This document shows, piece after piece, positions 7,838 to 15,613 of a DNA stretch of 37,772 bases. Under the pieces are notes generated by a model that had not been told where the DNA came from, did not search any database, and was given only the letters and a program-made list of their open reading frames with translations. The stretch covers positions 1 to 37,772 of the forward strand of contig CAZLCI010000016.1 of the NCBI GenBank assembly GCA_964558115.1, read 5' to 3'. Every line of letters begins with the position of its first letter. The stretch's first letter is position 1. The position numbers were made by a program, and so were the translations under genes. Origin of the DNA: UBA3496 sp964558115. GTDB taxonomy: Bacteria; UBA8248.

Positions 7838-9361
7838 ATGAAACGTATTTGGTTATTCCCGTTTTTTCTAATTTTTGCTCTGATTCTCTCAACACATGCA
7901 ATTTCAGCTCCAAAAGGAAAGGCTATTTTCGGATTTGCTGGAAGTGTAAAAACATTTGATCCGCACAGAATCACTGGTTTTTCTAATAGTAGTCACTATC
8001 CTATGGTTTTTGATAATTTAATTTTTAGAACTAAGGACGGAAAGCTTGTTCCAAAACTTGCAAAATCATATCGACAAATAAATTCAACTTTATGGGAGTT
8101 TAAATTACAAACAGGAGTTAAATTCTCTAATGGTGAGGATATGGATGCGCATGCAGTTAAATTTAGTTTAGAACGTATAGTGAATCCTAAATTAAAAAGT
8201 AGGCAAATAAGCTATTTTAGAAATATTAAAAAAGTTGAAGTAGTAGATAAATATACTGCTAGGGTACATCTCAAAAAGAGAGATATGTTTTTTCTTCCAC
8301 CTTTAAGTCAGTATGGACAGATTGTTCCTCCAAAATACTACTCTGGTAAAAGTAAAAAACATCTTGCAAGAAATCCAGTGGGAAGCGGTCCTTACATTCT
8401 TAAAAAGTGGAAAGGTAAATATCAGTTTCATTATGAAGCCGTTTCTAATTATTGGGATAAAAGATATCTTCCTCAAATCAAGACTGTGATCGTGAATATT
8501 ATTCCTGAACCAACTACTCGCATGGCAGCTCTAGTAGCTGGTGATGTTGATTTTGCAGATTCTGTTTCTCCTCAGTTAATAACAATGGCAAAAGCTAACC
8601 CACAAATCCAAGTTGTTGCTGTGCCCTCATCTAGAACTTGTTATTTGTATCCGATAATAAAAAAGGGTTCTCCTTGGGAAAACGTTAAAGTTCGACAAGC
8701 AGTAAATTATGCTTTAGATAAAGATGCTTTAGTAAATACTGTTTTAGAAGGCTATGGAAGAGTAATCCCAACAAATGTGGGACCTGATAGTTATGGTTAT
8801 AATCCAGCTCTAAAACCCTATCCCTACGATCCTGCGAAAGCAAAAAAACTTCTTTCTGAAGCTGGTTATGGAAAGGGTATCTCTACAGAAATATGGATGC
8901 CATTAGGAAGGTATTTAAAAGGAAAAGCAGTTGCAGAAGCTATGGTAAATATGCTTTCAAAAGTTGGGATTAAAGCAAAGTTGAAAGTTGCTGAATGGGG
9001 TGTTGTTAAAAAAAGGATGAAAGCCCGCTGGAAACCAAAAGTGAAATCTTTCCTTAGAATGGGATGTAGAATGGATTCAAATCTGCATTCTGAACATATG
9101 TATGCAGGAACGATACATAGTCGTTCTACTTGGGGTGGATTTAGAGGAAAGTGGATGGACAATTTAATAGATGATGCAAGGGCTACAGTAGACGATGCAA
9201 AACGTTTAAAAAAATATCAAGAAGTTAATAGAGTGATTCATGAAAAAGCGATAATGGGATTCTTGTATCAGCAACATCAAGTTGTGGCTAAGAACAAAAG
9301 ATTAAATTACACACCAAGAACAAATGGATTTGTTATCCCAGCAGAGTTGAGTTTGAAATAA
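7838..9361 (+). CDS. ABC transporter substrate-binding protein (family 5, oligopeptide/DppA-like), system 1
   Basis: A 507-residue periplasmic binding protein of SBP family 5. A Sec signal peptide covers about residues 1-24 (basic MKR, hydrophobic core, cleavage near HAISA-PKG). Family landmarks follow: FDPHRITGF near 44, LAKSYRQ, WEFKLQTGVKFSNGE, the NPVGSGPYILKKW segment, and RQAVNYALDKDALV. Length matches the family. Family 5 proteins bind peptides but also many other small molecules, so the ligand is open. It is very similar to the binding protein at 15614. A strong GAGGAGGT ribosome site precedes the ATG. The next gene, a permease, is separated by a long hairpin. Confidence 0.92.
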   Translation: MKRIWLFPFFLIFALILSTHAISAPKGKAIFGFAGSVKTFDPHRITGFSNSSHYPMVFDNLIFRTKDGKLVPKLAKSYRQINSTLWEFKLQTGVKFSNGEDMDAHAVKFSLERIVNPKLKSRQISYFRNIKKVEVVDKYTARVHLKKRDMFFLPPLSQYGQIVPPKYYSGKSKKHLARNPVGSGPYILKKWKGKYQFHYEAVSNYWDKRYLPQIKTVIVNIIPEPTTRMAALVAGDVDFADSVSPQLITMAKANPQIQVVAVPSSRTCYLYPIIKKGSPWENVKVRQAVNYALDKDALVNTVLEGYGRVIPTNVGPDSYGYNPALKPYPYDPAKAKKLLSEAGYGKGISTEIWMPLGRYLKGKAVAEAMVNMLSKVGIKAKLKVAEWGVVKKRMKARWKPKVKSFLRMGCRMDSNLHSEHMYAGTIHSRSTWGGFRGKWMDNLIDDARATVDDAKRLKKYQEVNRVIHEKAIMGFLYQQHQVVAKNKRLNYTPRTNGFVIPAELSLK

Positions 9362-9368
9362 TTTCATT

Positions 9369-9402
9369 ATTTGGCCGAATACAATTGAGTATTCGGCCAA
9401 AT
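9369..9402 (+). other. Intercistronic stem-loop after binding protein 1
   Basis: TTTGGCCGAATAC (9370-9382) pairs perfectly with GTATTCGGCCAAA (9389-9401) around a 6-base loop; A9369-T9402 adds a 14th pair. No T run follows, so it is unlikely to be a full terminator. Stem-loops in this place in binding-protein operons are known to stabilise the upstream mRNA so that binding protein is made in excess over permease; that role is inferred here. Confidence 0.75.
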
Positions 9403-9432
9403 TAAAGTTCCTTGAAAGATTTAGGTGCATGA

Positions 9433-10350
9433 ATGACAAGTTTTATTATTAGGCGTGCATTGCAAGCTCTTGTACTAATCAAGTGCGTATTGATTTTTGT
9501 TTTTCTGCTTCTCCATATTAGTGGTGATCCTATTTCAGTAATGCTTCCTGAGGAAGCAACCAAGGAAGAAGAAGCTCTTTTACGTAAACAGTATGGTTTT
9601 GATAAGCCTCTCATAGTCCAGTATGGGATGTTTTTTTCTAAGGTCTTGCAAGGTAGCTTTGGAGACTCTTTTGAGACTGAAGAACCTGCACTGGGTTTAG
9701 TCTTAAGTCATATGCCTGCAACAATACAACTCGCTGGGACAGCATTTATTGTATCAATTTTAATTGGTCTGCCACTCGGTTGTTTTGCGGCACTAAAAGA
9801 ACATTCCATGCTTGATAGAGTTTGTATGATTGGTGCGGTATTAGGTCAAGCTCTGCCCGGATTTTGGTTAGGATTGATTTTGATACTGATTTTTGCAGTT
9901 AATCTTCGACTCCTTCCTTCTTTTGGTTATGGGAATTGGTCCCATTTGATAATGCCAGGGATTGCTGCGTCTGTTTTTCATACAGCAAGGTTAGCCAGAT
10001 TAATGCGTTCTGAAATGTTAGAAGTACTTCGCGCAAATTATATAATTACAGCTAGATCAAAAGGACTAATGGAAAGAATTGTTTTATTTAGACACGCAAT
10101 GAAAAATTCAGCGATCCCGATTGTTACAGTTTTGGGATTAGACTTAGCTCTGACACTTGGTGGAACAGTAATCATAGAAACTGTTTTTGCGTGGCCTGGT
10201 GTTGGAAGATTGACTGTTGAAGCGATCAATACTAGAGATTTTCCTGTAGTCCAAGCTGCAGTTTTTGTACTTGCTTCAACTTTTGTTTTAATCAATATGA
10301 TAGTTGATATTATTTACACATTCTTGGATCCAAGGATTAAATTTGAATGA
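9433..10350 (+). CDS. ABC transporter permease, DppB/OppB-like, system 1
   Basis: A 305-residue inner-membrane permease. The N-terminus IIRRALQALVLIKCVLIFVFLLLH is the first membrane helix, followed by a periplasmic segment with the usual YGFDKPLIVQY, then five further helices. The cytoplasmic EAA loop that docks the ATPase is seen as ITARSKGLMERIVLFRHAMKNS. The end matches DppB proteins (YTFLDPRIKFE). The stop overlaps the next permease by 4 bases (ATGA), so the two are translationally coupled. It closely resembles the permease at 13625. No ATPase gene follows. Confidence 0.92.
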   Translation: MTSFIIRRALQALVLIKCVLIFVFLLLHISGDPISVMLPEEATKEEEALLRKQYGFDKPLIVQYGMFFSKVLQGSFGDSFETEEPALGLVLSHMPATIQLAGTAFIVSILIGLPLGCFAALKEHSMLDRVCMIGAVLGQALPGFWLGLILILIFAVNLRLLPSFGYGNWSHLIMPGIAASVFHTARLARLMRSEMLEVLRANYIITARSKGLMERIVLFRHAMKNSAIPIVTVLGLDLALTLGGTVIIETVFAWPGVGRLTVEAINTRDFPVVQAAVFVLASTFVLINMIVDIIYTFLDPRIKFE

Positions 10351-11279
10351 AAAATGTTAGGGATGAAGCAAACGAATTTATAATTTCTAAAAAACAATGG
10401 GAAGACGAACTTCCTCCGGAAACTACGTGGGGTAGCAGATTGTTAACTTCTCTTTGGAGACAGAAACCTGCTTTGTTTGGAGTTTTTATATTATTTTCAG
10501 TCTTATTACTTGCTATTTTTGCTCCCATTATTTCTCCTTTTGATCCAGATGAACAGTTATTTAAAAGAGCAATGAAGCCACCTCTGACAGTTTTTGATGG
10601 AAAGATATTATTTATGGGAAGTGACCATTTAGGAAGGGATCTGTTTAGTCGAATAATTTATGGCTCTCAGGTATCAATTATAGTTGGGTTTTTTTCTGTT
10701 TTCTTTTCCGGAGGTATTGGACTTATGGTAGGTCTGATTTCTGGGTACTTTGGAGGTAAGGTTGATTATTTTTTAATGAGACTTGCTGATTTTGTTTTGT
10801 CTTTCCCATTCATTTTGATGGCTCTGGCATTTATATCTATTCTTGGTTCAAGTTTATTTTTAATAATTTTTGCTATTTCAACACGTTTGTGGGTTATATA
10901 CGCAAGGGTAGTTCGGGGTAGTGTTCTTTCATTAAGAGAAACAGAATTTATTATTTCTGCGAAAGCAGTTGGTGGGAGTCCACTTCGGATTATTTTGAGA
11001 CATCTTATGCCTAATGTGATTCCACCTGTAATAATTATTGCATCTTTGTATCTTGGAAGAATGATCATTATTGAAGCAGGTTTAAGCTTTCTTGGTTTAG
11101 GAGTTCCTCCACCAACCCCAACATGGGGAGGATTGTTAGCAGAAGGACGCTCCTATATTTATGTTTCATGGTGGATTGTTACGTTTCCAGGTCTTGCAAT
11201 TACAATTACAGTTCTAGGTACTAACCTAGTAGGAGATTGGTTACGTGATGTCCTTGATCCTCGTTTGAGAACGGGATAG
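10347..11279 (+). CDS. ABC transporter permease, DppC/OppC-like, system 1
   Basis: A 310-residue DppC-type permease: a cytoplasmic N-tail, the first helix at about residues 42-62, the GSDHLGRDLFSRIIYGSQVSIIVG motif typical of this subunit, further helices, an EAA loop near ISAKAVGGSPLRIILRHLMPNV, then LSFLGLGVPPPTPTWGG and a DWLRDVLDPRLR end. It should form a heterodimer with the upstream DppB-like subunit. The gene ends 17 bases before a convergent MFS gene, without a clear terminator and without DppD/DppF ATPase genes, so the ATPases must be encoded elsewhere. Confidence 0.92.
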   Translation: MKNVRDEANEFIISKKQWEDELPPETTWGSRLLTSLWRQKPALFGVFILFSVLLLAIFAPIISPFDPDEQLFKRAMKPPLTVFDGKILFMGSDHLGRDLFSRIIYGSQVSIIVGFFSVFFSGGIGLMVGLISGYFGGKVDYFLMRLADFVLSFPFILMALAFISILGSSLFLIIFAISTRLWVIYARVVRGSVLSLRETEFIISAKAVGGSPLRIILRHLMPNVIPPVIIIASLYLGRMIIIEAGLSFLGLGVPPPTPTWGGLLAEGRSYIYVSWWIVTFPGLAITITVLGTNLVGDWLRDVLDPRLRTG

Positions 11280-11296
11280 ATTTTGGTAATGTCATT

Positions 11297-12562
11297 TTAT
11301 TTTTTACCTAAATTTGATAAAGAGAAACAACCTAAGATCATTGCTGAGAGCATAATCATCAATACTATAAAAGAAAGCATATAGTTTCCTGTGATGTCAT
11401 GATTGAATCCTGCTAGGAGCGGTCCAGTTGCCCCTCCGACGCCATAAAAGATTTGCAGTAGTCCCATGATAATGCCAAGCTGTTTCCCTTGGAAAGTATC
11501 TGCAGATTGGGCGGCATAGCAGGAAGTTAGTCCACCACCACCGATTCCAAAAATTATTCCAAAAAAGTACCCCCAATAACTATTTGCCTCTAAAAAAGGA
11601 ATTAATATAAGTAGAATTACAGATGAAAGTGAGATAGTACTCACAATTGCCATTGTATATTTCCTTCCTATATAGTCACTGATCCAACCAGAAAACAAAC
11701 TTCCCGTTATTCTAAAAAACCCCGACATTCCTAGTATTATTGCAGCATTTGACATGCTGTATTTTACATCGATCATATATATTTGAAGTTGACTAATAAT
11801 AGTGTTGCTGAAAATGCCTATAGAAAAATTCATAAATCCAAGTATCCAGAATTGTTTTGAAGTTTTTACATTTTGAATAACTTTTAAAATTTGTGATATT
11901 GAAGTTTTCTTTTTTTGTTCGGAATTAAGTTCTTTTAATTGTTCGTTTTCTTGTTCGGAATCTACAGTTTTTGATTTATTTCTCATGAATATAAAATTTG
12001 AGGGTCCAATGATTAGAATTAGGAGTAAACCGAAGAAAAGAGTTGCGTTTCTCCAACCATATATGCGCATGATATATTCGAGAGCAGGAATTAGAAAAAT
12101 AGCTCCTATTCCAGGACCTGAAAAAACAATTCCAGTAGCGAGACCTCTTTTTTTTGAGAACCAAATTGGCATGAGTGCACTGTGCATAGCAAATCCACTA
12201 CAAGCTTGTCCGACTGAAAGGAAAATTCCGATTAAGAAGTAAACATGCCATATTGCAGATATGAAATATCCTCCGCTTAATCCTATCCCAATAATGATCG
12301 AGCCTAAAGGAATAACTGCTCTCGCTCCATATTTTTCAAAAAAAGAACCGACAAATGGACCGATTAGAGCATAAAGAACCATCATCAGCGAAAATGCTCC
12401 CCCTAAAGTTCCTCTGCTCCATCCATATTCTTCAATGAGTGCAACCTGAAATAAAGAAAAAGACATCCTTGCACTACCGTGTGTCGATAGTGTAAGGAAA
12501 GATAGAACTACAATAAGCCACCCATAATATGTAAACGTTTGCTCATTTTTTTTCATGTTCAT
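11297..12562 (-). CDS. Major facilitator superfamily transporter (OFA/MCT-like)
   Basis: A roughly 420-residue carrier with about 12 membrane helices split by a charged cytoplasmic loop (KTVDSEQENEQLKELNSEQKKK) in the middle. The opening YYGWLIVVLSFLTL and FSLMMVLYALIGPFVGSFFEKYGAR are characteristic of the oxalate:formate antiporter/monocarboxylate group, and the second half repeats the signature as GWISDYIGRKYTMA. Likely moves a small carboxylate or similar anion, driven by proton or antiport; the substrate is not known. The start is unclear: TTG at 12577, ATG at 12562 and ATG at 12556 are all in frame and none has a strong ribosome site. Confidence 0.85.
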   Translation of the reverse strand: MNMKKNEQTFTYYGWLIVVLSFLTLSTHGSARMSFSLFQVALIEEYGWSRGTLGGAFSLMMVLYALIGPFVGSFFEKYGARAVIPLGSIIIGIGLSGGYFISAIWHVYFLIGIFLSVGQACSGFAMHSALMPIWFSKKRGLATGIVFSGPGIGAIFLIPALEYIMRIYGWRNATLFFGLLLILIIGPSNFIFMRNKSKTVDSEQENEQLKELNSEQKKKTSISQILKVIQNVKTSKQFWILGFMNFSIGIFSNTIISQLQIYMIDVKYSMSNAAIILGMSGFFRITGSLFSGWISDYIGRKYTMAIVSTISLSSVILLILIPFLEANSYWGYFFGIIFGIGGGGLTSCYAAQSADTFQGKQLGIIMGLLQIFYGVGGATGPLLAGFNHDITGNYMLSFIVLMIMLSAMILGCFSLSNLGKK

Positions 12563-12630
12563 AGAATTTTCAGTCAAATTTAACGAATTTATAATCTATT
12601 TTTTGAATCAGTAAGAAGTTAAAATATAGT

Positions 12631-13410
12631 TCAAGAAATTGATTTGCCACCATCTATGATAATGGTTTGTCCTGTTACGTAATTCGATGCAGATGAAGAT
12701 AAGTAAATGACAGTACCAATTAAATCCTCAGGGAATCCTAATCTTTTTAGAGGCGTTTTTTTAGATGCTTTCTCTTTTGATCCCGCCTCGGTATAGACTC
12801 TTGCAGTCATTGGCGTATCAAGATTACTTGGTGCTATAGAATTAACATTAATATTATACTTGCCCCATTCATTGGCGAGTACTTTAGTAAGTGAAATAAT
12901 GGCTCCTTTACTAGATGCATATGCTGCAGCACCCTTCGCACCTTTCATCCCTTGAAGTGATGAGGTATTGACTATTTTTCCATTGAGATTTGGAATCATC
13001 GTTTGTTTTGCAACTTCTTGTGCTACAAAGAACATTCCTGATAAATTAATATCTATAACTTCTTCCCAAATTTCTTTTCTTATATCTTCGGCTTCTATCC
13101 TAGGATTTATTCCTGCATTGTTGAAAAGAATATCTATTCTTTTGAAGTGACTTATAGATTTTTTAACTACTTTTTGTACCTGGGTCTGCTCTCTCACATC
13201 TAAATGTTCAACTATTATATTGGGTTCAGGAATTTTGATCTCATGAGCAATGTTTTGGGCATCAAGTAAATTAAAATCTGTGAAGATTAATTTTGCCCCA
13301 AGATTTGCATATCCTCTAGCAATTGAAGAACCAATTGCACCAGCTCCCCCAGTAATTAAAACTACTTTGTTCGATACATCGAATGAACTAGAAACTCTTT
13401 TGTTACTCAT
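12631..13410 (-). CDS. SDR family oxidoreductase
   Basis: A 259-residue classical SDR with a complete set of motifs: TGGAGAIG at 20-27, FNNAG at 96-100, NTSS with the catalytic Ser near 150-151, Y164 and K168 (YASSK), and the C-terminal YVTGQTIIIDGG. It resembles gluconate 5-dehydrogenase and related sugar-acid or glucose dehydrogenases (INLSGMFFVAQEVAKQM-like helix), but the substrate is a guess. It lies 54-70 bases upstream of the MFS gene on the same strand, so the pair may import and oxidise one compound. An AGAGAG stretch stands 9 bases before the ATG. It is divergent from ABC operon 2. Confidence 0.92.
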   Translation of the reverse strand: MSNKRVSSSFDVSNKVVLITGGAGAIGSSIARGYANLGAKLIFTDFNLLDAQNIAHEIKIPEPNIIVEHLDVREQTQVQKVVKKSISHFKRIDILFNNAGINPRIEAEDIRKEIWEEVIDINLSGMFFVAQEVAKQTMIPNLNGKIVNTSSLQGMKGAKGAAAYASSKGAIISLTKVLANEWGKYNINVNSIAPSNLDTPMTARVYTEAGSKEKASKKTPLKRLGFPEDLIGTVIYLSSSASNYVTGQTIIIDGGKSIS

Positions 13411-13550
13411 TTCAAGGTCTCTCTTTTGGAAATTACAAAAACAGAATATTTGTTTTTTTGATTTTTACTTTTATCGTGGATCATGTAAATTTAATTAAAT
13501 TCAAAAAACTTATTTATCGGAACTGATGCCTTTTTTTTGCAAATTTTTTT

Positions 13551-13570
13551 AAGTAATATTAATACTACCT
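13551..13570. promoter_or_regulatory. Candidate GntR operator, site B
   Basis: AAGTAAT-attaat-ACTACCT, matching the four-site consensus AAGTAAT-N6-AYWACYT. It ends 54 bases before the TTG start of permease 2, in the 214-base gap between the divergent SDR and ABC operon 2. The rest of the gap is AT-rich with long T runs and no other clear element. The operator role is inferred. Confidence 0.6.
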
Positions 13571-13624
13571 ACTTTTTTTTGATTATGACATGATTTTTAG
13601 TATTTAGACATCGGGAGTATAGAT

Positions 13625-14548
13625 TTGGGTGCATTTGTTGTGAGGAGACTTTTACAGGCGGTAGTTTTAATTAAATGTGTGTTGGTGTTTTTGTTCTTAT
13701 TGCTTCACATCACTGGGGATCCTGTGATGGTTATGGCTCCAGAGGATGCTACTGAAGAAGATATAAAGAAAATCACTGTTCAAATGGGATTCGATAAACC
13801 ACTATATGTTCAATATTATCGCTTTTTTAGTGGAGTCATAAAAGGTGATTGGGGAGAATCATATGAACATGAAGAGCCTGCTTTTGGTATCGTCATGGAG
13901 AGACTCCCAGCAACTATCCAACTTACTGCTGTAGCATTTTCTATGTCTGTTCTCATTGGAATACCCCTTGGGTGTTTTGCCGCACTTAAAGAAAATCAAA
14001 TGACCGACCGAGCATGTATGATTGGGGCCGTCTTTGGTCAAGCTCTTCCTAACTTTTGGTTAGGTTTGATGATGATTTTATTCTTTTCAGTCACGTTAAA
14101 GATATTGCCCTCGTATGGCAGGGGTACACCTTGGCATTTTGTCATGCCTGCTTTTGTTGCTTCTTCTTATCAAATGGCTCGTTTGGCAAGATTAATGCGT
14201 TCAGAGATGCTGGAAGTTTTAAGACAAGATTATATTCTTACTGCTCGTTCAAAGGGTTTGAATGAAAAAATAGTATTAGTTCGCCATGCATTGAAAAATT
14301 CTGCGATTCCTATTGTTACAATTCTTGGTATTGATCTTGGTATTATGTTAGGAGGAACTGTAATAGTTGAGACCGTTTTTGCTTGGCCAGGAGTGGGGAA
14401 GTTAACGATTGACGCGATCAATACTAGTGATTTTCCTGTTGTTCAGGTAGCGGTTTTTGTATTAGCCTCTGTTTTTATTCTAATTAATACTTTTGTAGAT
14501 ATTCTTTATACCTTTTTAGATCCTCGTCTTGATTTCAGGAAAATATAA
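13625..14548 (+). CDS. ABC transporter permease, DppB/OppB-like, system 2
   Basis: A 307-residue permease, paralogue of the one at 9433 along its whole length (shared LIKCVL, FDKPL, QALPxFWLGL, LMRSEMLEVLR, KNSAIPIVT, FAWPGVG and DFPVVQ blocks). Six membrane helices are apparent; the EAA loop reads LTARSKGLNEKIVLVRHALKNS. The start is TTG at 13625, preceded by GGGAG at 13614-13618. It opens ABC operon 2, which lacks a binding protein at the front, unlike system 1. The next permease begins one base after its stop codon. Confidence 0.92.
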   Translation: MGAFVVRRLLQAVVLIKCVLVFLFLLLHITGDPVMVMAPEDATEEDIKKITVQMGFDKPLYVQYYRFFSGVIKGDWGESYEHEEPAFGIVMERLPATIQLTAVAFSMSVLIGIPLGCFAALKENQMTDRACMIGAVFGQALPNFWLGLMMILFFSVTLKILPSYGRGTPWHFVMPAFVASSYQMARLARLMRSEMLEVLRQDYILTARSKGLNEKIVLVRHALKNSAIPIVTILGIDLGIMLGGTVIVETVFAWPGVGKLTIDAINTSDFPVVQVAVFVLASVFILINTFVDILYTFLDPRLDFRKI

Positions 14549-14549
14549 A

Positions 14550-15479
14550 ATGGCAACTGATGAAAAAAATTTAAACCTCTCTCCGATTGAATCTGAATAT
14601 GATCAGTTTGGTGAAGAAGTACACTGGTTAAAGAAATTTTTTGCATCACTTTGGGCGCAAAAATCTGCCTTAGTAGGTCTTGTTATACTTGTTTCGGTAG
14701 TTTTTACTGCTATCTTTGCAAAGTTTCTATCTCCTATGGATCCTTCAGAACAAGCTTTATTGTTGAATATGAAACCTCCAGGATTTGAATCAGGAGGAAA
14801 GGTTTACTGGTTCGGAACCGATCATCTGGGAAGAGATCTTTTGAGTCGAGTAATCTACGGCTCTCAGGTATCAATTATAGTAGGTGTTTTTTCGGTTTTA
14901 ATTTCTGGTTCTGTAGGCCTTATACTCGGACTAATATCAGGATTTTATGGTGGAAAAATTGACTATCTTTTGATGAGATTGGTTGATTTTATCCTTTCTT
15001 TCCCTTTTATTCTGCTCGCTCTTGCCACCATTAATGTTGTAGGTCCAAGTCTCACACTAATTATAGTAGTAATTTCGGTTCGTATGTGGACTGCTTATGC
15101 ACGTGTAGTGAGAGGAAAAGTTTTAAGCTTGAAAGAGTCAGAATTTATCACTGCGGCTCATAGTATAGGAGCTAGTAATTGGCGGATTTTATTATTGCAT
15201 TTACTTCCTAATACATTAAGTCCTGTTATCATTATTGGTTCCCTTTATCTTGGAAGAATGATCGTTATCGAAGCAGGTCTTAGTTTCTTAGGTCTCGGTG
15301 TTCCTCCTCCAAGACCTACTTGGGGTGGAATTTTAAGTGAAGGTCGTAATCACATTTATTTAGCGTGGTGGATAGTTACTTTTCCTGGTATTGCAATTAC
15401 TTTTACTGTTTTAGGTTCTAATATGGTAGGTGATTGGTTAAGAAATGTGCTCGATCCTAGACTTCGTGCACGTTCCTAG
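14550..15479 (+). CDS. ABC transporter permease, DppC/OppC-like, system 2
   Basis: A 309-residue DppC-type permease with the subunit signature FGTDHLGRDLLSRVIYGSQVSIIVG, an EAA loop near ITAAHSIGASNWRILLLHLLPN, and the LSFLGLGVPPPRPTWGG and DWLRNVLDPRLR ends. It is paralogous to the permease at 10347. The ATG at 14550 is chosen: it has AGGA at 14537-14540 and lies one base after the preceding stop. An in-frame TTG at 14529 would overlap the upstream gene. The binding-protein gene follows after 134 bases with its own candidate operator. Confidence 0.92.
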   Translation: MATDEKNLNLSPIESEYDQFGEEVHWLKKFFASLWAQKSALVGLVILVSVVFTAIFAKFLSPMDPSEQALLLNMKPPGFESGGKVYWFGTDHLGRDLLSRVIYGSQVSIIVGVFSVLISGSVGLILGLISGFYGGKIDYLLMRLVDFILSFPFILLALATINVVGPSLTLIIVVISVRMWTAYARVVRGKVLSLKESEFITAAHSIGASNWRILLLHLLPNTLSPVIIIGSLYLGRMIVIEAGLSFLGLGVPPPRPTWGGILSEGRNHIYLAWWIVTFPGIAITFTVLGSNMVGDWLRNVLDPRLRARS

Positions 15480-15483
15480 TTTT

Positions 15484-15503
15484 AAGTAATAAATTTACTA
15501 CCT
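15484..15503. promoter_or_regulatory. Candidate GntR operator, site C
   Basis: AAGTAAT-aaattt-ACTACCT, matching the four-site consensus. Within it AGTAA and TTACT form a perfect 15-bp dyad. It ends 110 bases before the start of binding protein 2, the same distance as site A before binding protein 1, although the leader between is not obviously conserved. It suggests a separate promoter for the binding protein inside operon 2. Confidence 0.6.
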
Positions 15504-15613
15504 ATTGTATGTTTGTGAAAAAAGTATTACTATTTCCCTATAATCAAATATTTTAGAGTTTCATTACAAATGAAGTAGAACTGTTTCTTCTAATCAACGG
15601 AGGATTTTTACAA

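Noticed and set aside
9369..9402. Hairpin as an intrinsic terminator
   Set aside because: No T run follows, and the permease in the same operon needs read-through.
13498..13583. Long T runs as a terminator or repeat array
   Set aside because: No stem precedes them; they are plain AT-rich intergenic sequence.
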